Part shown: piece after piece, positions 31,416 through 40,370 of the stretch
How positions within the stretch are numbered: the stretch's first letter is position 1
How the letters are laid out: every line of letters starts with the position of its first letter
Origin: Streptomyces virginiae
Lineage (GTDB): Bacteria; Actinomycetota; Actinomycetes; Streptomycetales; Streptomycetaceae
Assembly (NCBI RefSeq): GCF_000720455.1
Contig: NZ_JOAK01000040.1
Span: forward strand, 13,821-77,820
Direction of reading: 5' to 3'
Length of the DNA stretch: 64,000 nt
Translations under genes and position numbers: made by a program
The notes under the pieces: model-generated
Seen by the model: the letters and a program-made list of their open reading frames with translations, nothing else
What the model was told of the DNA's origin: nothing
Databases searched by the model: none

Positions 31416-33950
31416 ATGCGCAACGAAAGACGGGTCCACCGCTCCCTCTTCACCTGGAACGACACACTGTTCTTTGACCCGCTCGACGTCTTCCACGAGC
31501 CGGACCCGGACCACTTCCTCACCGGGTTCGACGCGGAGACACGGGCCCGGTTCGTCCGCAGCGGCATCCATTGGAGCCACCGCCACGACCCGGCCCCGCC
31601 GGAGCGGGGCTGGCAGATCCACGTCTCCGCGGGCCTGCGCGAGGCGCACGAGGTCGCCGCCCGCGTGATCCGGCACCTGACGGCCCGCGCCACCGACTTC
31701 GAGATCGCTCTCGATCCCACCGTCCTCGCCGTGCTCCGGTCCGGGTCCGCCTTCCCGGGGGGCGGCGCGCTCGCCACCGTCTACCCGCACGACGACGGGG
31801 AGTTCAGGACCTGCCTGGCCGGTCTGGCCCGTCTGCTGGAGGGGGTGGAGGGCCCCTGCGTCCCGTCGGCCGTGCGCTACCGGGACAGCAAGGCGCTGTA
31901 CTTCCGCCACGGGCCGTTCCCCGGTGCCCGCGCCGTCGACGTCCTCGGGCGCCCGCTGCCGGGCGCCCCGGCGCCCTGGCCGTTCGACGACTGGAAGCCG
32001 GCCGACGAGGACGCGGGGGACGGCCTGCCCGGGGGCCGCTTCCGGCTGACCGGAACGATCCGGTCCTCCTGCGGCGGAGGCGTCCACACGGCCGAGGACA
32101 CCGCGCACGGCGACCGGAAGGTGCTGCTCAAGGAGGCCGGCCACGCCGACGCCGTGGAGCTCCTGGGACGCGAGTGGATGTTCCTGAACCTGCTGGCCGC
32201 CTCCGGCTCCTTCCCGGCTCCCGTCGCGAAGTTCCAGCACGGCGAACACCACTACGTCGTCGCGGAGTTCGTCGAAGGTGTCGGACTCGAACCGCTGCTG
32301 CGCCGGCTCGACCCGCTCGCGCGCCCGGGCTTCGACGTCGAGCGGTCGCGGGAGTACCTGCGGACCTTCCTCACCGTCTTCCGGGGGGTGGCCCGCGCGG
32401 TGCGGGCGGCGCACGACCGCGGCGTGGTCCTCGGCGGCTTCACCGCCTCGGACGTCCTCGTCGACCCGGACACCCTCGGGGTACGCCTCGTCGGCCTGCG
32501 GTCCGGCCGGCTGACCGGGCCGGGAGGAGGGACGGGGAGCGGGACCGGGACCGGCTCCGGGGGCGGCGAGGCCGGGGACCGCTCGGCCCTGGCGTACGCC
32601 ATGGCGGACCTCGTCCTCCCGATCACGGCGATGTCGTCCCTGCGCGAGGACGTCCTGGAGCTGTACCGGAAGCCCGTCACGGAGGGCCTGCGCTGGCCGG
32701 AGCGGCTGCACCGGCTGCTCACGGACCTGGCCCGGGGCCGGCTCGGCCTCAGCGCCCTGATCGACGCCCTGGAGGACGAGAGGGAGCTGCTCGGTGCGGT
32801 CGGGGCGGCGCCGCCGCGACCCGTCGTCGAAGCGCCACCGGATCCGGGCGCCGCGCAGGCCGCGGTGGCGGCGTTCGTCGAGGCCGCCGCCGACACCCGC
32901 CGGGACACGCTCTTCCCCGTGGACCCGTTCGCGCACGTCACCAACCCGCTGAGCCTCGGAACCGGGGCGAGCGGCGTGCTGTGGGCACTGCACTCCTGCG
33001 GCGTGCCCGTCCGGCCCCAGTGGCTCGACCGGCTGCGCACCGCGCTGGCGGGGATCGACCCGGCGCACTACCCGGACGGCCTCATGAACGGCCTGGCCGG
33101 CATCGCCTGGGCGGCCGACGCGCTCGGGCTGGGGACCGAGGCCAGGGAACTGCTCGACCGGGCCAACCGGCGCGTGGTGGCGCAGGGCGACCCCACCTTC
33201 CATCACGGCCTGGCCGGGGTGGGCATGACGAACCTGCACTTCTTCCTGCGCGGCCGCGACCCGTGCGACCTGGCCGCCGCCCAGCACTGCGCCCGTGCGC
33301 TGTACGACGCGGCCCGGCGCGACGGCGGCCACGCGTACTGGCCGGCCGGGTCCCGCGCGCGGAGCCCGCTGACCGGGCTGGGCTCCGGGCCGGCCGGAGT
33401 GGCGATGTTCCTGCTGCGGATGCACCAGATCTCGGGCGAGGAGCAGTACCTGGGGCTCGGGCGGGAGGCACTGGCCGGGGAGACCGCCCGCGCCTCGACG
33501 GCCGGCGCCGCGGGGAGCCCGGACCCGTCCGTCGAGGCGGGTTCGGCGGGCTTGGCGAAGGTACTGCTGCGCTACGGTGACCTGGCCTCGGCCCGCACCG
33601 TCCTGCGCGGCCTGGACCTGCGGTATTCGGCGCGCCCGGGGTACGCCCGCGGGCTTTCGGGGGTCGCCGACGCGCTGCTGGACGCGGCGGAGTTCACCGG
33701 CGACCCCTCGTACCGCGCGACGGCGCTGCGGCAGCTCGACTTCGTCAGGCAGGTCTTCCTCTTCGAGCCCGCCGAACGCTTCGGTGTGCGCGACCCCGAC
33801 GGGCGGCCCCTGCTGGGGGTGCCCGGTGAGGACCTGCTGCGCTGCTCCACCGACTACCTGACCGGTTCGGCGGGCGTGTTGCGGGTGCTGCACCGCGTCA
33901 ACTCCGGTGGCACGGCCGACTTCCTCCTCGACGAGGTGGGGCCGCCCTAA
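31416..33950 (+). CDS. Class III lanthipeptide synthetase-like protein (LanKC) with degenerate kinase
   Basis: The 844-residue protein has the three-part LanKC plan. The N-terminal region (about 1-205) is the lyase-like domain. A kinase-like domain (about 206-470) keeps the ATP-lysine in VLLKEAGHAD (Lys239) and an AHDRGVVLGG loop. The C-terminal part (about 490-844) is a LanC-like alpha-toroid with GLAGVGMTNL and GSGPAGVAMFLLRM and no Cys/His zinc ligands, as in class III. The kinase active site is eroded: the expected catalytic Asp is Gly341, the metal-binding Asn is Asp346, and the DFx Asp is Gly360 (VRLVGLRSG). Class III enzymes need this kinase to phosphorylate Ser/Thr before elimination, so activity is doubtful or must come from elsewhere. 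No exporter or protease gene is adjacent. Confidence 0.85.
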   Translation: MRNERRVHRSLFTWNDTLFFDPLDVFHEPDPDHFLTGFDAETRARFVRSGIHWSHRHDPAPPERGWQIHVSAGLREAHEVAARVIRHLTARATDFEIALDPTVLAVLRSGSAFPGGGALATVYPHDDGEFRTCLAGLARLLEGVEGPCVPSAVRYRDSKALYFRHGPFPGARAVDVLGRPLPGAPAPWPFDDWKPADEDAGDGLPGGRFRLTGTIRSSCGGGVHTAEDTAHGDRKVLLKEAGHADAVELLGREWMFLNLLAASGSFPAPVAKFQHGEHHYVVAEFVEGVGLEPLLRRLDPLARPGFDVERSREYLRTFLTVFRGVARAVRAAHDRGVVLGGFTASDVLVDPDTLGVRLVGLRSGRLTGPGGGTGSGTGTGSGGGEAGDRSALAYAMADLVLPITAMSSLREDVLELYRKPVTEGLRWPERLHRLLTDLARGRLGLSALIDALEDERELLGAVGAAPPRPVVEAPPDPGAAQAAVAAFVEAAADTRRDTLFPVDPFAHVTNPLSLGTGASGVLWALHSCGVPVRPQWLDRLRTALAGIDPAHYPDGLMNGLAGIAWAADALGLGTEARELLDRANRRVVAQGDPTFHHGLAGVGMTNLHFFLRGRDPCDLAAAQHCARALYDAARRDGGHAYWPAGSRARSPLTGLGSGPAGVAMFLLRMHQISGEEQYLGLGREALAGETARASTAGAAGSPDPSVEAGSAGLAKVLLRYGDLASARTVLRGLDLRYSARPGYARGLSGVADALLDAAEFTGDPSYRATALRQLDFVRQVFLFEPAERFGVRDPDGRPLLGVPGEDLLRCSTDYLTGSAGVLRVLHRVNSGGTADFLLDEVGPP

Positions 33951-34167
33951 AGGTTGTTTCACAAGGTGACCGAGCCCTGAGCGGCAGGCTCGGACCGACT
34001 CGACTCAGGACGATTTGCCCGGATTCTCGGCAGGCAAGCGCCGCGGCGGGGTCCGGTGCGTGTGCAAGGCGGAGAAGGGAGCCGATGCGGAGCATCGGCG
34101 ACCGACGACAACGCGGCGAGGCGCGGCACCACCCGCCGCGAGCCCGGCCTGACCGGCAAGACACCCC
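33951..34167. other. Intergenic stretch with hairpins and an IS-border-like look
   Basis: Besides the terminator-like hairpin, it contains a perfect 7-bp stem, CCGATGC (34082-34088) with GCATCGG (34092-34098). The start, AGGTTGTTTCACAAGGTGAC near 33951, and the GACCGACGACAACGCGG segment after the hairpin resemble sequence I associate with repeated, IS-related intergenic regions of Streptomyces. That association is from memory and unverified. No gene is seen. Confidence 0.3.
33970..33993 (+). terminator. Hairpin after the LanKC-like gene
   Basis: CCGAGCC (33970-33976) and GGCTCGG (33987-33993) pair perfectly around a ten-base loop, 20 bases after the stop codon. It lies between convergent genes and may terminate transcription from the left. 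Confidence 0.5.
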
Positions 34168-37167
34168 CTAGGCCGGCACGCGGGGGACGAGGTCGCGGGC
34201 GGCGGTGGCGAAGGCCCCGCGGTTCGGGTGGCCGGTCTTCTGCAGGACGCTCGCCACGTGCTTCTCGACGGTGCGCGGCGAGATGTGCAGACGGCCGGCG
34301 ATGTCCCTGTTGCTGATCCGTTCCGCGACCAGCCGGGCCACCTCGAACTCGCGGACGGTGATGCCGGACCTGCGCAGGTGCGGCGGCACCTGCTCGGTGC
34401 CCGTGCGCCGCTGCCGGACGGACGCGCCCATCCCGCGCAGCAGGGCCCGGCCGGCGGCGGCGACCTGGTGGTGGCCGGCGGCGTGGAAGTGCTCCTCGGC
34501 CTCGCGCAGCCACTCGACCGGCGCGCCCCAGCCGTCCTCGTACGCCGGCCGGGCCACCAGCCTCAGGCACAGGCGGCGGGCCATGGGGTACGGGGCGGCC
34601 GCCGCCAGCGCCTCGTCCGCGGCGGCCGTCGCCTGCTCGCGGTGGCCTTCACGGCCGAGCAGCACGGCGTGGGCGAGGCCGGCGAACTGGCGGTTCCAGC
34701 GGGTGCCGCCGGCGCCGGCGTCCGCGGGGCCGGCGCAGTGCCGGCGGCCCATGCGTCCGGCCAGTACGCCGAGGAGTACGACGATGCCGTGCCGGCCGAA
34801 GTCGCCGGTGGCCGGGTTCTCGTTGTCGTAGGCGAGCGCTCGCGCGAGCTCCTGTTCCGCGGCGTCGTGCCGTTCCTCCAGCAGCGAGCAGAAGGCCCGG
34901 GCCAGCCCGTAGGACATGGCGCGCAAGCCGGGCGCGGCGTCCAGGAGCGGCTCCAGTCGCTCCAGCGCCCCGCTCATCTCGGCGCGGCGTCCCTGGTGGG
35001 CGTAGCGCACGGCGTCGGCGAGCCGGAACAGGGCGAGGTGCCGGTCCAGTCCCAGGCCGGACGCTTCGGCCGTGCCCTCGGTGATTTCGTCGCGGGCCTC
35101 GTCGAAGGCGCACCGCCGGACGCGCTCCAGTGCGAGGGCGAAACCGGCCTCGTGCGCCGGTGGCAGCAGTCCCCTGCGCCGGGCCTCCTGCCGGGCCTGC
35201 TCCAGGCGGGTCGGCCGCTCGTCCTCTCCGGCCGCGGTGATGGCCAGCTGTACGTCGGCCGCCGTGCGCGGTACGGGGAGCCGGTGGGCGAGGGCGATCG
35301 CGCGGGCCCGCTCGAAGTGGGCCGCGGCCGCGGACTCGTCGTGCTGCCGGGCCAGTTGTCCGAGCAGCAGCAGGGCTCCGCACGCGGCGTCCGGCTGGTC
35401 GCCGGCGCGGGCGGCGCCCACGGCCCGGCGGGCGAGCCGGGCGGCGGTGTGGAGCCGGTCGGGGGCGGGCCTGCCCAGCTCGGCGTGGGCGGCCGCGAGG
35501 TCCACGAGGGCGCTGTGGCCGTCGGCGGGACGGCCGGGGAGCAGCGAGCGGGCGGTGTCGAGGTGGCGCAGGGCTTCGGCGGGGCGGCCGGTCAGGGTGG
35601 CGATGGCGCTGAGCCGGGCGTGGATCCCGGCCCGACGCGCGGCGGGAATGCCCTGGTCGACGGCGGGCGGCGCCGGTAACCGGTCGAGGCGGGCCGTGCG
35701 GGCGACGGCGTCCAGGAGCATTTCCAGCACCGTGGCGTGCAGTTCGGGAGCCGCGGTGCCGGGTTCGAGGAGGCGGTGGGCCCGGGTGAGCAGGTCCAGG
35801 GCCTCGTCCGGAGCCTGTTCCGGGGTGGTCTCCTCCGTCGCCCACCGCGCCGCTTCGCAGTACAGGCGTACGGCTTCCCGGGCTTCGCCGGCGTGTTCGT
35901 GCAGCCGGGCGGCGTGTGCGCGCCAGGCTCCGGGCAGTCCCGGGTGGAGGTGGGCCAGTGCGCGCGCCGCGCTCCGCGCGTGCCGGGCGCGTTCGCCCGG
36001 GCCGAGGTCGTCGAGGAGCGCCTCGGCCGCCAGCGGGTAGCGGAAGGCGTACCAGTGGGTGCCCGGCCCGTCCGGTGTGATCAGGGACGAGTCGAGGGCG
36101 GCGCGCAGGACCTCGGACAGGGCCGTGTGGTCGACGCCCATCGCGTGTTCCAGTACCGGCAGCGGGAAGCGCCGGCCGAACAGGGCGGCCGCGCCCAGGA
36201 ACCGCAGGCCGAGCGGCCCGAGCGATGCGGTCCGGCGTCTGACGTCGTCGGCGACGGTGGGTGGTACGGACGGGGTCCGGCCGCCGTGGTGGGTGGGGCG
36301 GCCGGCATGGTCGTGGACGAGTTCCTTGACGACGAACGGGATGCCGGCGCTGCCGGTCAGCGCGCGGTGCAGGAGTTCGGGGCAGACCTCCTCCGGTGCG
36401 GCGCCCAGCTCGGCCGCGACGAGGAGGCGTACGTCGGGGTGGGTCAGCGGGGTCAGGTCGAGGGATTCGGCCGCTTCCCGCTGGCGGGCGCGCAGGGCCA
36501 GTTCGGCCGCCGCGCGGGGGGTGTGCCCCGCGACGAGCAGGAGGACGGCCGGCTGGTGCCCGATGTTGTCGAGGAGGTACTCGACGGCGGCCAGGGTGCC
36601 GGGGTCGGCGTCGTGCAGGTCGTCGAGGACGAGCAGGCAGCCCCGCCGGCGTCCGACGGCGGCGAGCAGGCGGAGCATCGTTTCGGCGACGGTGAGGGGC
36701 GACGGGCCGCGGTGCACGGTGCCCGGAGCGTCCGCCGTGCCCGGAGCCTGCGTCGTGCCCGGGGTGTCGCTCAGCAGACGGGCCATGACGGGGCCGTAGC
36801 CGCCCAGTTCCTCCGGATCGGGCAGCAGTCCGGCGCGGGCGAGCAGGAGCAGTGCCTCGACGAGCGGCCGGTAGGGGACGGGCGGGCCGACGGTGCTGGC
36901 CCGCCCGCGTACGGTGACCATGTCCGCCGCGGCGGCCTCGGCGAGGGCCTCGGTGGCGAGCCGGGTCTTGCCGACGCCGGGCTCGCCGGTGACGAACAGG
37001 GCTCCGCCCCGCCCGGACCGGGCGGCGGCCAGTGCCGCCGCGATCCGTCCCATCTCGGCCGTACGCCCGACGAGACGGCCCCGCCCCCGGTGCGGGCCGC
37101 AGACGTGGCCCGTGGCGGTGCGGTCCTCGGCCGGCCCTGCCGGCCCTCCCGACCAGAGTGCGGTCAC
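34168..37167 (-). CDS. LAL-type LuxR-family ATPase transcriptional regulator
   Basis: A 999-residue regulator read from GTG 37167 behind AAGGGG; an upstream ATG at 37203 adds 12 residues. Residues about 28-50 carry LVGRTAEMGRIAAAL, and the P-loop GEPGVGKTRLATEAL follows near residue 66. A Walker B region reads CLLVLDDLHDADPGTL near 175. The middle 500 residues are helical repeats of the MalT/LAL type. The last 65 residues are a LuxR helix-turn-helix (ITVREFEVARLVAERISNRD, then ISPRTVEKHVASVLQKTG). Large regulators of this class often activate biosynthetic clusters in actinomycetes after ATP and ligand binding. It is convergent with the LanKC-like gene. Confidence 0.93.
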   Translation of the reverse strand: MTALWSGGPAGPAEDRTATGHVCGPHRGRGRLVGRTAEMGRIAAALAAARSGRGGALFVTGEPGVGKTRLATEALAEAAAADMVTVRGRASTVGPPVPYRPLVEALLLLARAGLLPDPEELGGYGPVMARLLSDTPGTTQAPGTADAPGTVHRGPSPLTVAETMLRLLAAVGRRRGCLLVLDDLHDADPGTLAAVEYLLDNIGHQPAVLLLVAGHTPRAAAELALRARQREAAESLDLTPLTHPDVRLLVAAELGAAPEEVCPELLHRALTGSAGIPFVVKELVHDHAGRPTHHGGRTPSVPPTVADDVRRRTASLGPLGLRFLGAAALFGRRFPLPVLEHAMGVDHTALSEVLRAALDSSLITPDGPGTHWYAFRYPLAAEALLDDLGPGERARHARSAARALAHLHPGLPGAWRAHAARLHEHAGEAREAVRLYCEAARWATEETTPEQAPDEALDLLTRAHRLLEPGTAAPELHATVLEMLLDAVARTARLDRLPAPPAVDQGIPAARRAGIHARLSAIATLTGRPAEALRHLDTARSLLPGRPADGHSALVDLAAAHAELGRPAPDRLHTAARLARRAVGAARAGDQPDAACGALLLLGQLARQHDESAAAAHFERARAIALAHRLPVPRTAADVQLAITAAGEDERPTRLEQARQEARRRGLLPPAHEAGFALALERVRRCAFDEARDEITEGTAEASGLGLDRHLALFRLADAVRYAHQGRRAEMSGALERLEPLLDAAPGLRAMSYGLARAFCSLLEERHDAAEQELARALAYDNENPATGDFGRHGIVVLLGVLAGRMGRRHCAGPADAGAGGTRWNRQFAGLAHAVLLGREGHREQATAAADEALAAAAPYPMARRLCLRLVARPAYEDGWGAPVEWLREAEEHFHAAGHHQVAAAGRALLRGMGASVRQRRTGTEQVPPHLRRSGITVREFEVARLVAERISNRDIAGRLHISPRTVEKHVASVLQKTGHPNRGAFATAARDLVPRVPA

Positions 37168-37273
37168 CGGCTCGTCCCCTTCCCGGCGGGCCGTCCGAGG
37201 CACCGCCGGGACGACTGTACGAGGGGCGGGGGTGCCCCCTGAAGCCGTCCGTTTGGGGGGCTTGCGCCGGGGG

Positions 37274-37933
37274 TCAGCCCCCGTCGAGGCTGTCCTCCCG
37301 TACCCGCAGGGCGAGGTCGAGCTTGGTGTAGGTGGGGCGTCCCGCCTGCTGGTACTTGGCCTTGACGCGGTCCAGGTAGTCCTTGGCCGTGTGGACGGTG
37401 ATGCCGGCGCGCCGGGCCGCGGACTTGAGGGTCATGCCGGACGCGTAGTCGAGCAGGATCTGCCGTTCCCGGGGCGAGAGCCGGGGGCGGGCGGGGCTGT
37501 CGTCGTAGGCGCAGGCGAAGGCGAGTTCCATGGAATGGGCGCCCCGGCCCTCCGCCAGGTCCTTGACGGCGCAGACCAGGGTCGGCAGGTCGTGGTCCTT
37601 GGTCAGGTACCCGTCGGCGCCGGCCCGGATCGCCTCGATGATCCGGGAGCGGTCCGGCACCGTGCTGATCATGAGGACGCGGCTCCCGGTGCGCAGCAGC
37701 CTGCGGATGTTGTCGGCGGGGTCCGAGCCGTCCCTCAGGACGAGGTCGAGGAGGACGACGTCGGCCGGGGCGCGCTGCGGGTCGCCGTACCGGCCGGGGT
37801 CCGCGAGGAGTTCCGCGACGGTGGCGGCGGTCGCGACGAGCCGCAGGTCGGGTACGCCGTCGAGCCAGGCCCGCAGTCCGTCGCGGAGCATCCGGTCGTC
37901 GTCGACCACCGCGACCGTGATCACCCGGGCCAT
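37274..37933 (-). CDS. NarL/FixJ-family response regulator
   Basis: A 219-residue protein from ATG 37933, overlapping the end of the histidine kinase gene by 13 bases. The receiver domain has the acidic pair in VAVVDDDRML, the phosphoacceptor in VVLLDLVLRDG, a Thr/Ser in MISTVPD and Lys in GYLTKDHDL. The LuxR-type C-terminus has LSPRERQILLDYASGM and ITVHTAKDYLDRVKAKY. The helix-turn-helix is slightly unusual, with KDYLDRVK in place of the common KxHVxxIL. Confidence 0.92.
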   Translation of the reverse strand: MARVITVAVVDDDRMLRDGLRAWLDGVPDLRLVATAATVAELLADPGRYGDPQRAPADVVLLDLVLRDGSDPADNIRRLLRTGSRVLMISTVPDRSRIIEAIRAGADGYLTKDHDLPTLVCAVKDLAEGRGAHSMELAFACAYDDSPARPRLSPRERQILLDYASGMTLKSAARRAGITVHTAKDYLDRVKAKYQQAGRPTYTKLDLALRVREDSLDGG

Positions 37934-39225
37934 CTCAGCTCCACCCGTACGCCCTCGCCGGGGGCGGTGTCCACGGTCGCCCGGCCCCCCGCCTCGGTCA
38001 TCCTGCCGTGGACCGAGCCGCGCAGGCCGAGGCCGGGCTCGCACCGGGCGGGGTCGAATCCCGGGCCGCGGTCGACCACGGTGACGACGGCTCCGCCGCC
38101 GCCGTCCGGGTCCGCGGTGGCGGTGAGGTAGGCGTGGCCGGTGCCGGCGTGGCGCCGGACGTTGTTGAGGGCTTCCCGTACGGCGTGCCCCAGCGCGGCG
38201 GCGGCTTCGGGGGGTACCTGCGGCAGGGCGTGGTACTGGGCGGTGACCCGCAGTCCGAGGCTCTCCACGGATCCGACGGCCTCCTCCAGGGCGGCGCCGA
38301 TCTCCCGGTGGGGCGTCTCCTCGGCCGTCTGCTGGATCAGGCGGCGCAGGTAGGCGGCCTCGCGGGCGCACCGCTGCCGCACCTCGGGGGCGTTGGCGTC
38401 GACGGTGCCGGCCGCCAGGGTGGTCAGGGTGGCGAGGACGGTGTCGTGCAGGGCACGGTGGTGTTCGAGGCGTTCGGCGTAGCGCGCCTTGTGCGCCTCC
38501 GCGGCCAGCGCGCGGGCGTTGGCCTCGTCGAGGAGCCGGCCCTGGCGGAGCAGGTACCAGCGGAATGCGTAGGTCATCACGGCGGACGACACCAGCGAGT
38601 TGAGGTGACCGACGACGACGGCGGGGGTCGCGTCCACGGCCTGGTAGCCGATGAAGTGGGTCAGTACGAGGAGCGCCACCACGACGAGGGCGTGGAGGCG
38701 GTCGAGGGCGATGGCGGCGGTGGCGGTGGCCGATCCGCCGAGCAGCATCGCCCAGGCGATGGTGGGCGGTTCGCGCACGCCTCCCCAGGCGCACAGGGCA
38801 AGGGGCAGGACGCATCCGGTGACGAGGATGTCGGCCCAGATGTGCCGACGGTCGAACCGGCCCCGGCGCAGGGCCGTGCCGTAGGTCAGCGCGCTGAGCC
38901 CCAGGGCCGCGGCGAGGCCCAGGTGTTGCAGGGGCGGGTGCCACGGGCGGTGGGCGACGGCCATGACGGCGACCGTGAGGTGGCTGCCCCGGTAGAGCAG
39001 GGTGGCCACGATCAGGAAGGACTGGGCCCGGTCTGTCCCCGACCTCACGGAGGTCGTTCCGCGCAGTGCTCGTATGCGGCGTATCTGTAAGGACTGCAAC
39101 GCCAGGACCACTCCTCCCCAAGCCGTGGGCGGCGCGGGGTCCCAGAGGGTGTGCCGTAGGGGACGGATGAGCCGCGAAGCCCGCAATTGCCAGTGACACC
39201 AGGCATTTTGCCCCAGCAGGTGCAC
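37921..39225 (-). CDS. Membrane sensor histidine kinase (HisKA_3 type)
   Basis: Up to 434 residues; the start is uncertain. GTG 39225 has no ribosome binding site, whereas TTG 39099 lies 11 bases after GGGGAGGAG and gives 392 residues beginning LQSLQIRRIRALRG. Five or six membrane helices fill about residues 65-230 of the longer form (FLIVATLLYRGSHLTVAVMA is one). Then come the HisKA_3 phosphoacceptor in HHRALHDTVLATL and a HATPase domain with EALNNVRRHAG, VDRGPGFDP and GLGLRGSVHGRM. It is coupled to the response regulator by overlap and has no separate sensor domain, so it probably senses through its membrane helices. Confidence 0.9.
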   Translation of the reverse strand: MHLLGQNAWCHWQLRASRLIRPLRHTLWDPAPPTAWGGVVLALQSLQIRRIRALRGTTSVRSGTDRAQSFLIVATLLYRGSHLTVAVMAVAHRPWHPPLQHLGLAAALGLSALTYGTALRRGRFDRRHIWADILVTGCVLPLALCAWGGVREPPTIAWAMLLGGSATATAAIALDRLHALVVVALLVLTHFIGYQAVDATPAVVVGHLNSLVSSAVMTYAFRWYLLRQGRLLDEANARALAAEAHKARYAERLEHHRALHDTVLATLTTLAAGTVDANAPEVRQRCAREAAYLRRLIQQTAEETPHREIGAALEEAVGSVESLGLRVTAQYHALPQVPPEAAAALGHAVREALNNVRRHAGTGHAYLTATADPDGGGGAVVTVVDRGPGFDPARCEPGLGLRGSVHGRMTEAGGRATVDTAPGEGVRVELRWPG

Positions 39226-39324
39226 GTCAGTAAGGCACGTCCCGGACGGTCGGTCGTCGGCCGAGGCCCGATTTCACCGCCCGCGGGGGTCTCGGGCGGC
39301 GGTCGGACGGGCTGCGGGCCCGCT

Positions 39325-40272
39325 TCAGGCGGGGCCGGAGCCGCGGAACGAGTGCCGGTAGGCGGCGGGCGGGACTCCGACCATCCGTTTGAACTGGCGG
39401 CGCAGCGTGGTCGAGGTGCCCATGCCGGTGGCGAGGGCGACGGCCTCGACGCTCTCGTCGGTGGCCTCCAGCAGCTCCTGGGCGCGGCGCACGCGCTGGG
39501 TGAGGAGCCACTGCATCGGGGTCTGGCCGACCACCGACCGGAACTGCCGTCCGAGGTTGCGGGGGCTCGTGTGCGCCTCGCGCGCCATGTCGGTGACGGT
39601 CAGTGGCCGGTCGAGCCGCTGCTGGGCCCAGGCGAGCAGGTCGGCGAGCCGGTGGTCGCCGCCGGCCTGGACGGGGGTGCCCACGAACTGGGCCTGGCCG
39701 CCGGGGCGGTGCGGCGACATGACCAGGCGGCGGGCGACGGCGTTGGCGACGGCGGCGCCGTGGTCGAGGTGGACCAGGTGCAGGCAGAGGTCCACGGCTG
39801 CGGCCTTGCCCGCGGCGGTGAGGACGCTGCCGTTGTCCGTGTAGAGCACGTCCGGGTCGACGAGGGCCAGCGGGTGGCGTGCCGCGAGTTCCGCGGCGTG
39901 CGCCCAGTGGGTGGTGGCCCGCCGGCCGTCGAGCAGGCCGGCGGCGCCGAGCACGAACGCCCCGGTGCACAGGGAGGCGACGCGGGCTCCGGCCTCGTGG
40001 GCGGCGCGGACGGCGTCGACGAGTTCGGGCGGCGGGGGCACGTCCACGTCGGCGCAGGCGGGCACGATCACGGTGTCGGCGGCGGCCACCCGGTCGAGCC
40101 CGTGGTCGGGTTCGACCGTGAACGGGCCGACCCGCACCGGGCCGGGCCCGCAGAGCTGTACGTCGTACCAGCCGTCCGTCGCCTCGCGCGGCGGGTTGCC
40201 GAAGATCTCGTAGGCGACGCCCAGTTCGAAGTGCAGGAGGTCACCGGCGGTGGGGAGCACGACGGTCGGCAT
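39325..40272 (-). CDS. GlxA-family (DJ-1/PfpI plus AraC HTH) transcriptional regulator
   Basis: A 315-residue regulator from ATG 40272. Residues 1-170 form the DJ-1/PfpI-like sensor with VASLCTGAFVLGAAGLLDGR, which retains Cys at the elbow position. Residues 215-315 are two AraC helix-turn-helix motifs (LTVTDMAREAHTSPRNLGRQ and VALATGMGTSTTLRRQFKRM). It is divergent from a saccharopine-dehydrogenase-like gene and may regulate it. A second protein of the same type is encoded at 51721-52719, but the two are clearly different in sequence. Confidence 0.9.
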   Translation of the reverse strand: MPTVVLPTAGDLLHFELGVAYEIFGNPPREATDGWYDVQLCGPGPVRVGPFTVEPDHGLDRVAAADTVIVPACADVDVPPPPELVDAVRAAHEAGARVASLCTGAFVLGAAGLLDGRRATTHWAHAAELAARHPLALVDPDVLYTDNGSVLTAAGKAAAVDLCLHLVHLDHGAAVANAVARRLVMSPHRPGGQAQFVGTPVQAGGDHRLADLLAWAQQRLDRPLTVTDMAREAHTSPRNLGRQFRSVVGQTPMQWLLTQRVRRAQELLEATDESVEAVALATGMGTSTTLRRQFKRMVGVPPAAYRHSFRGSGPA

Positions 40273-40370
40273 GTCCGAAAGTGTACGGGCGGCGTCGTTC
40301 CGGACCATCACGGCCGGGCTCCTGCCACGGCGAGACTGGGCCCGTCGGCACGTCGAGAGCAGGGGGAACC

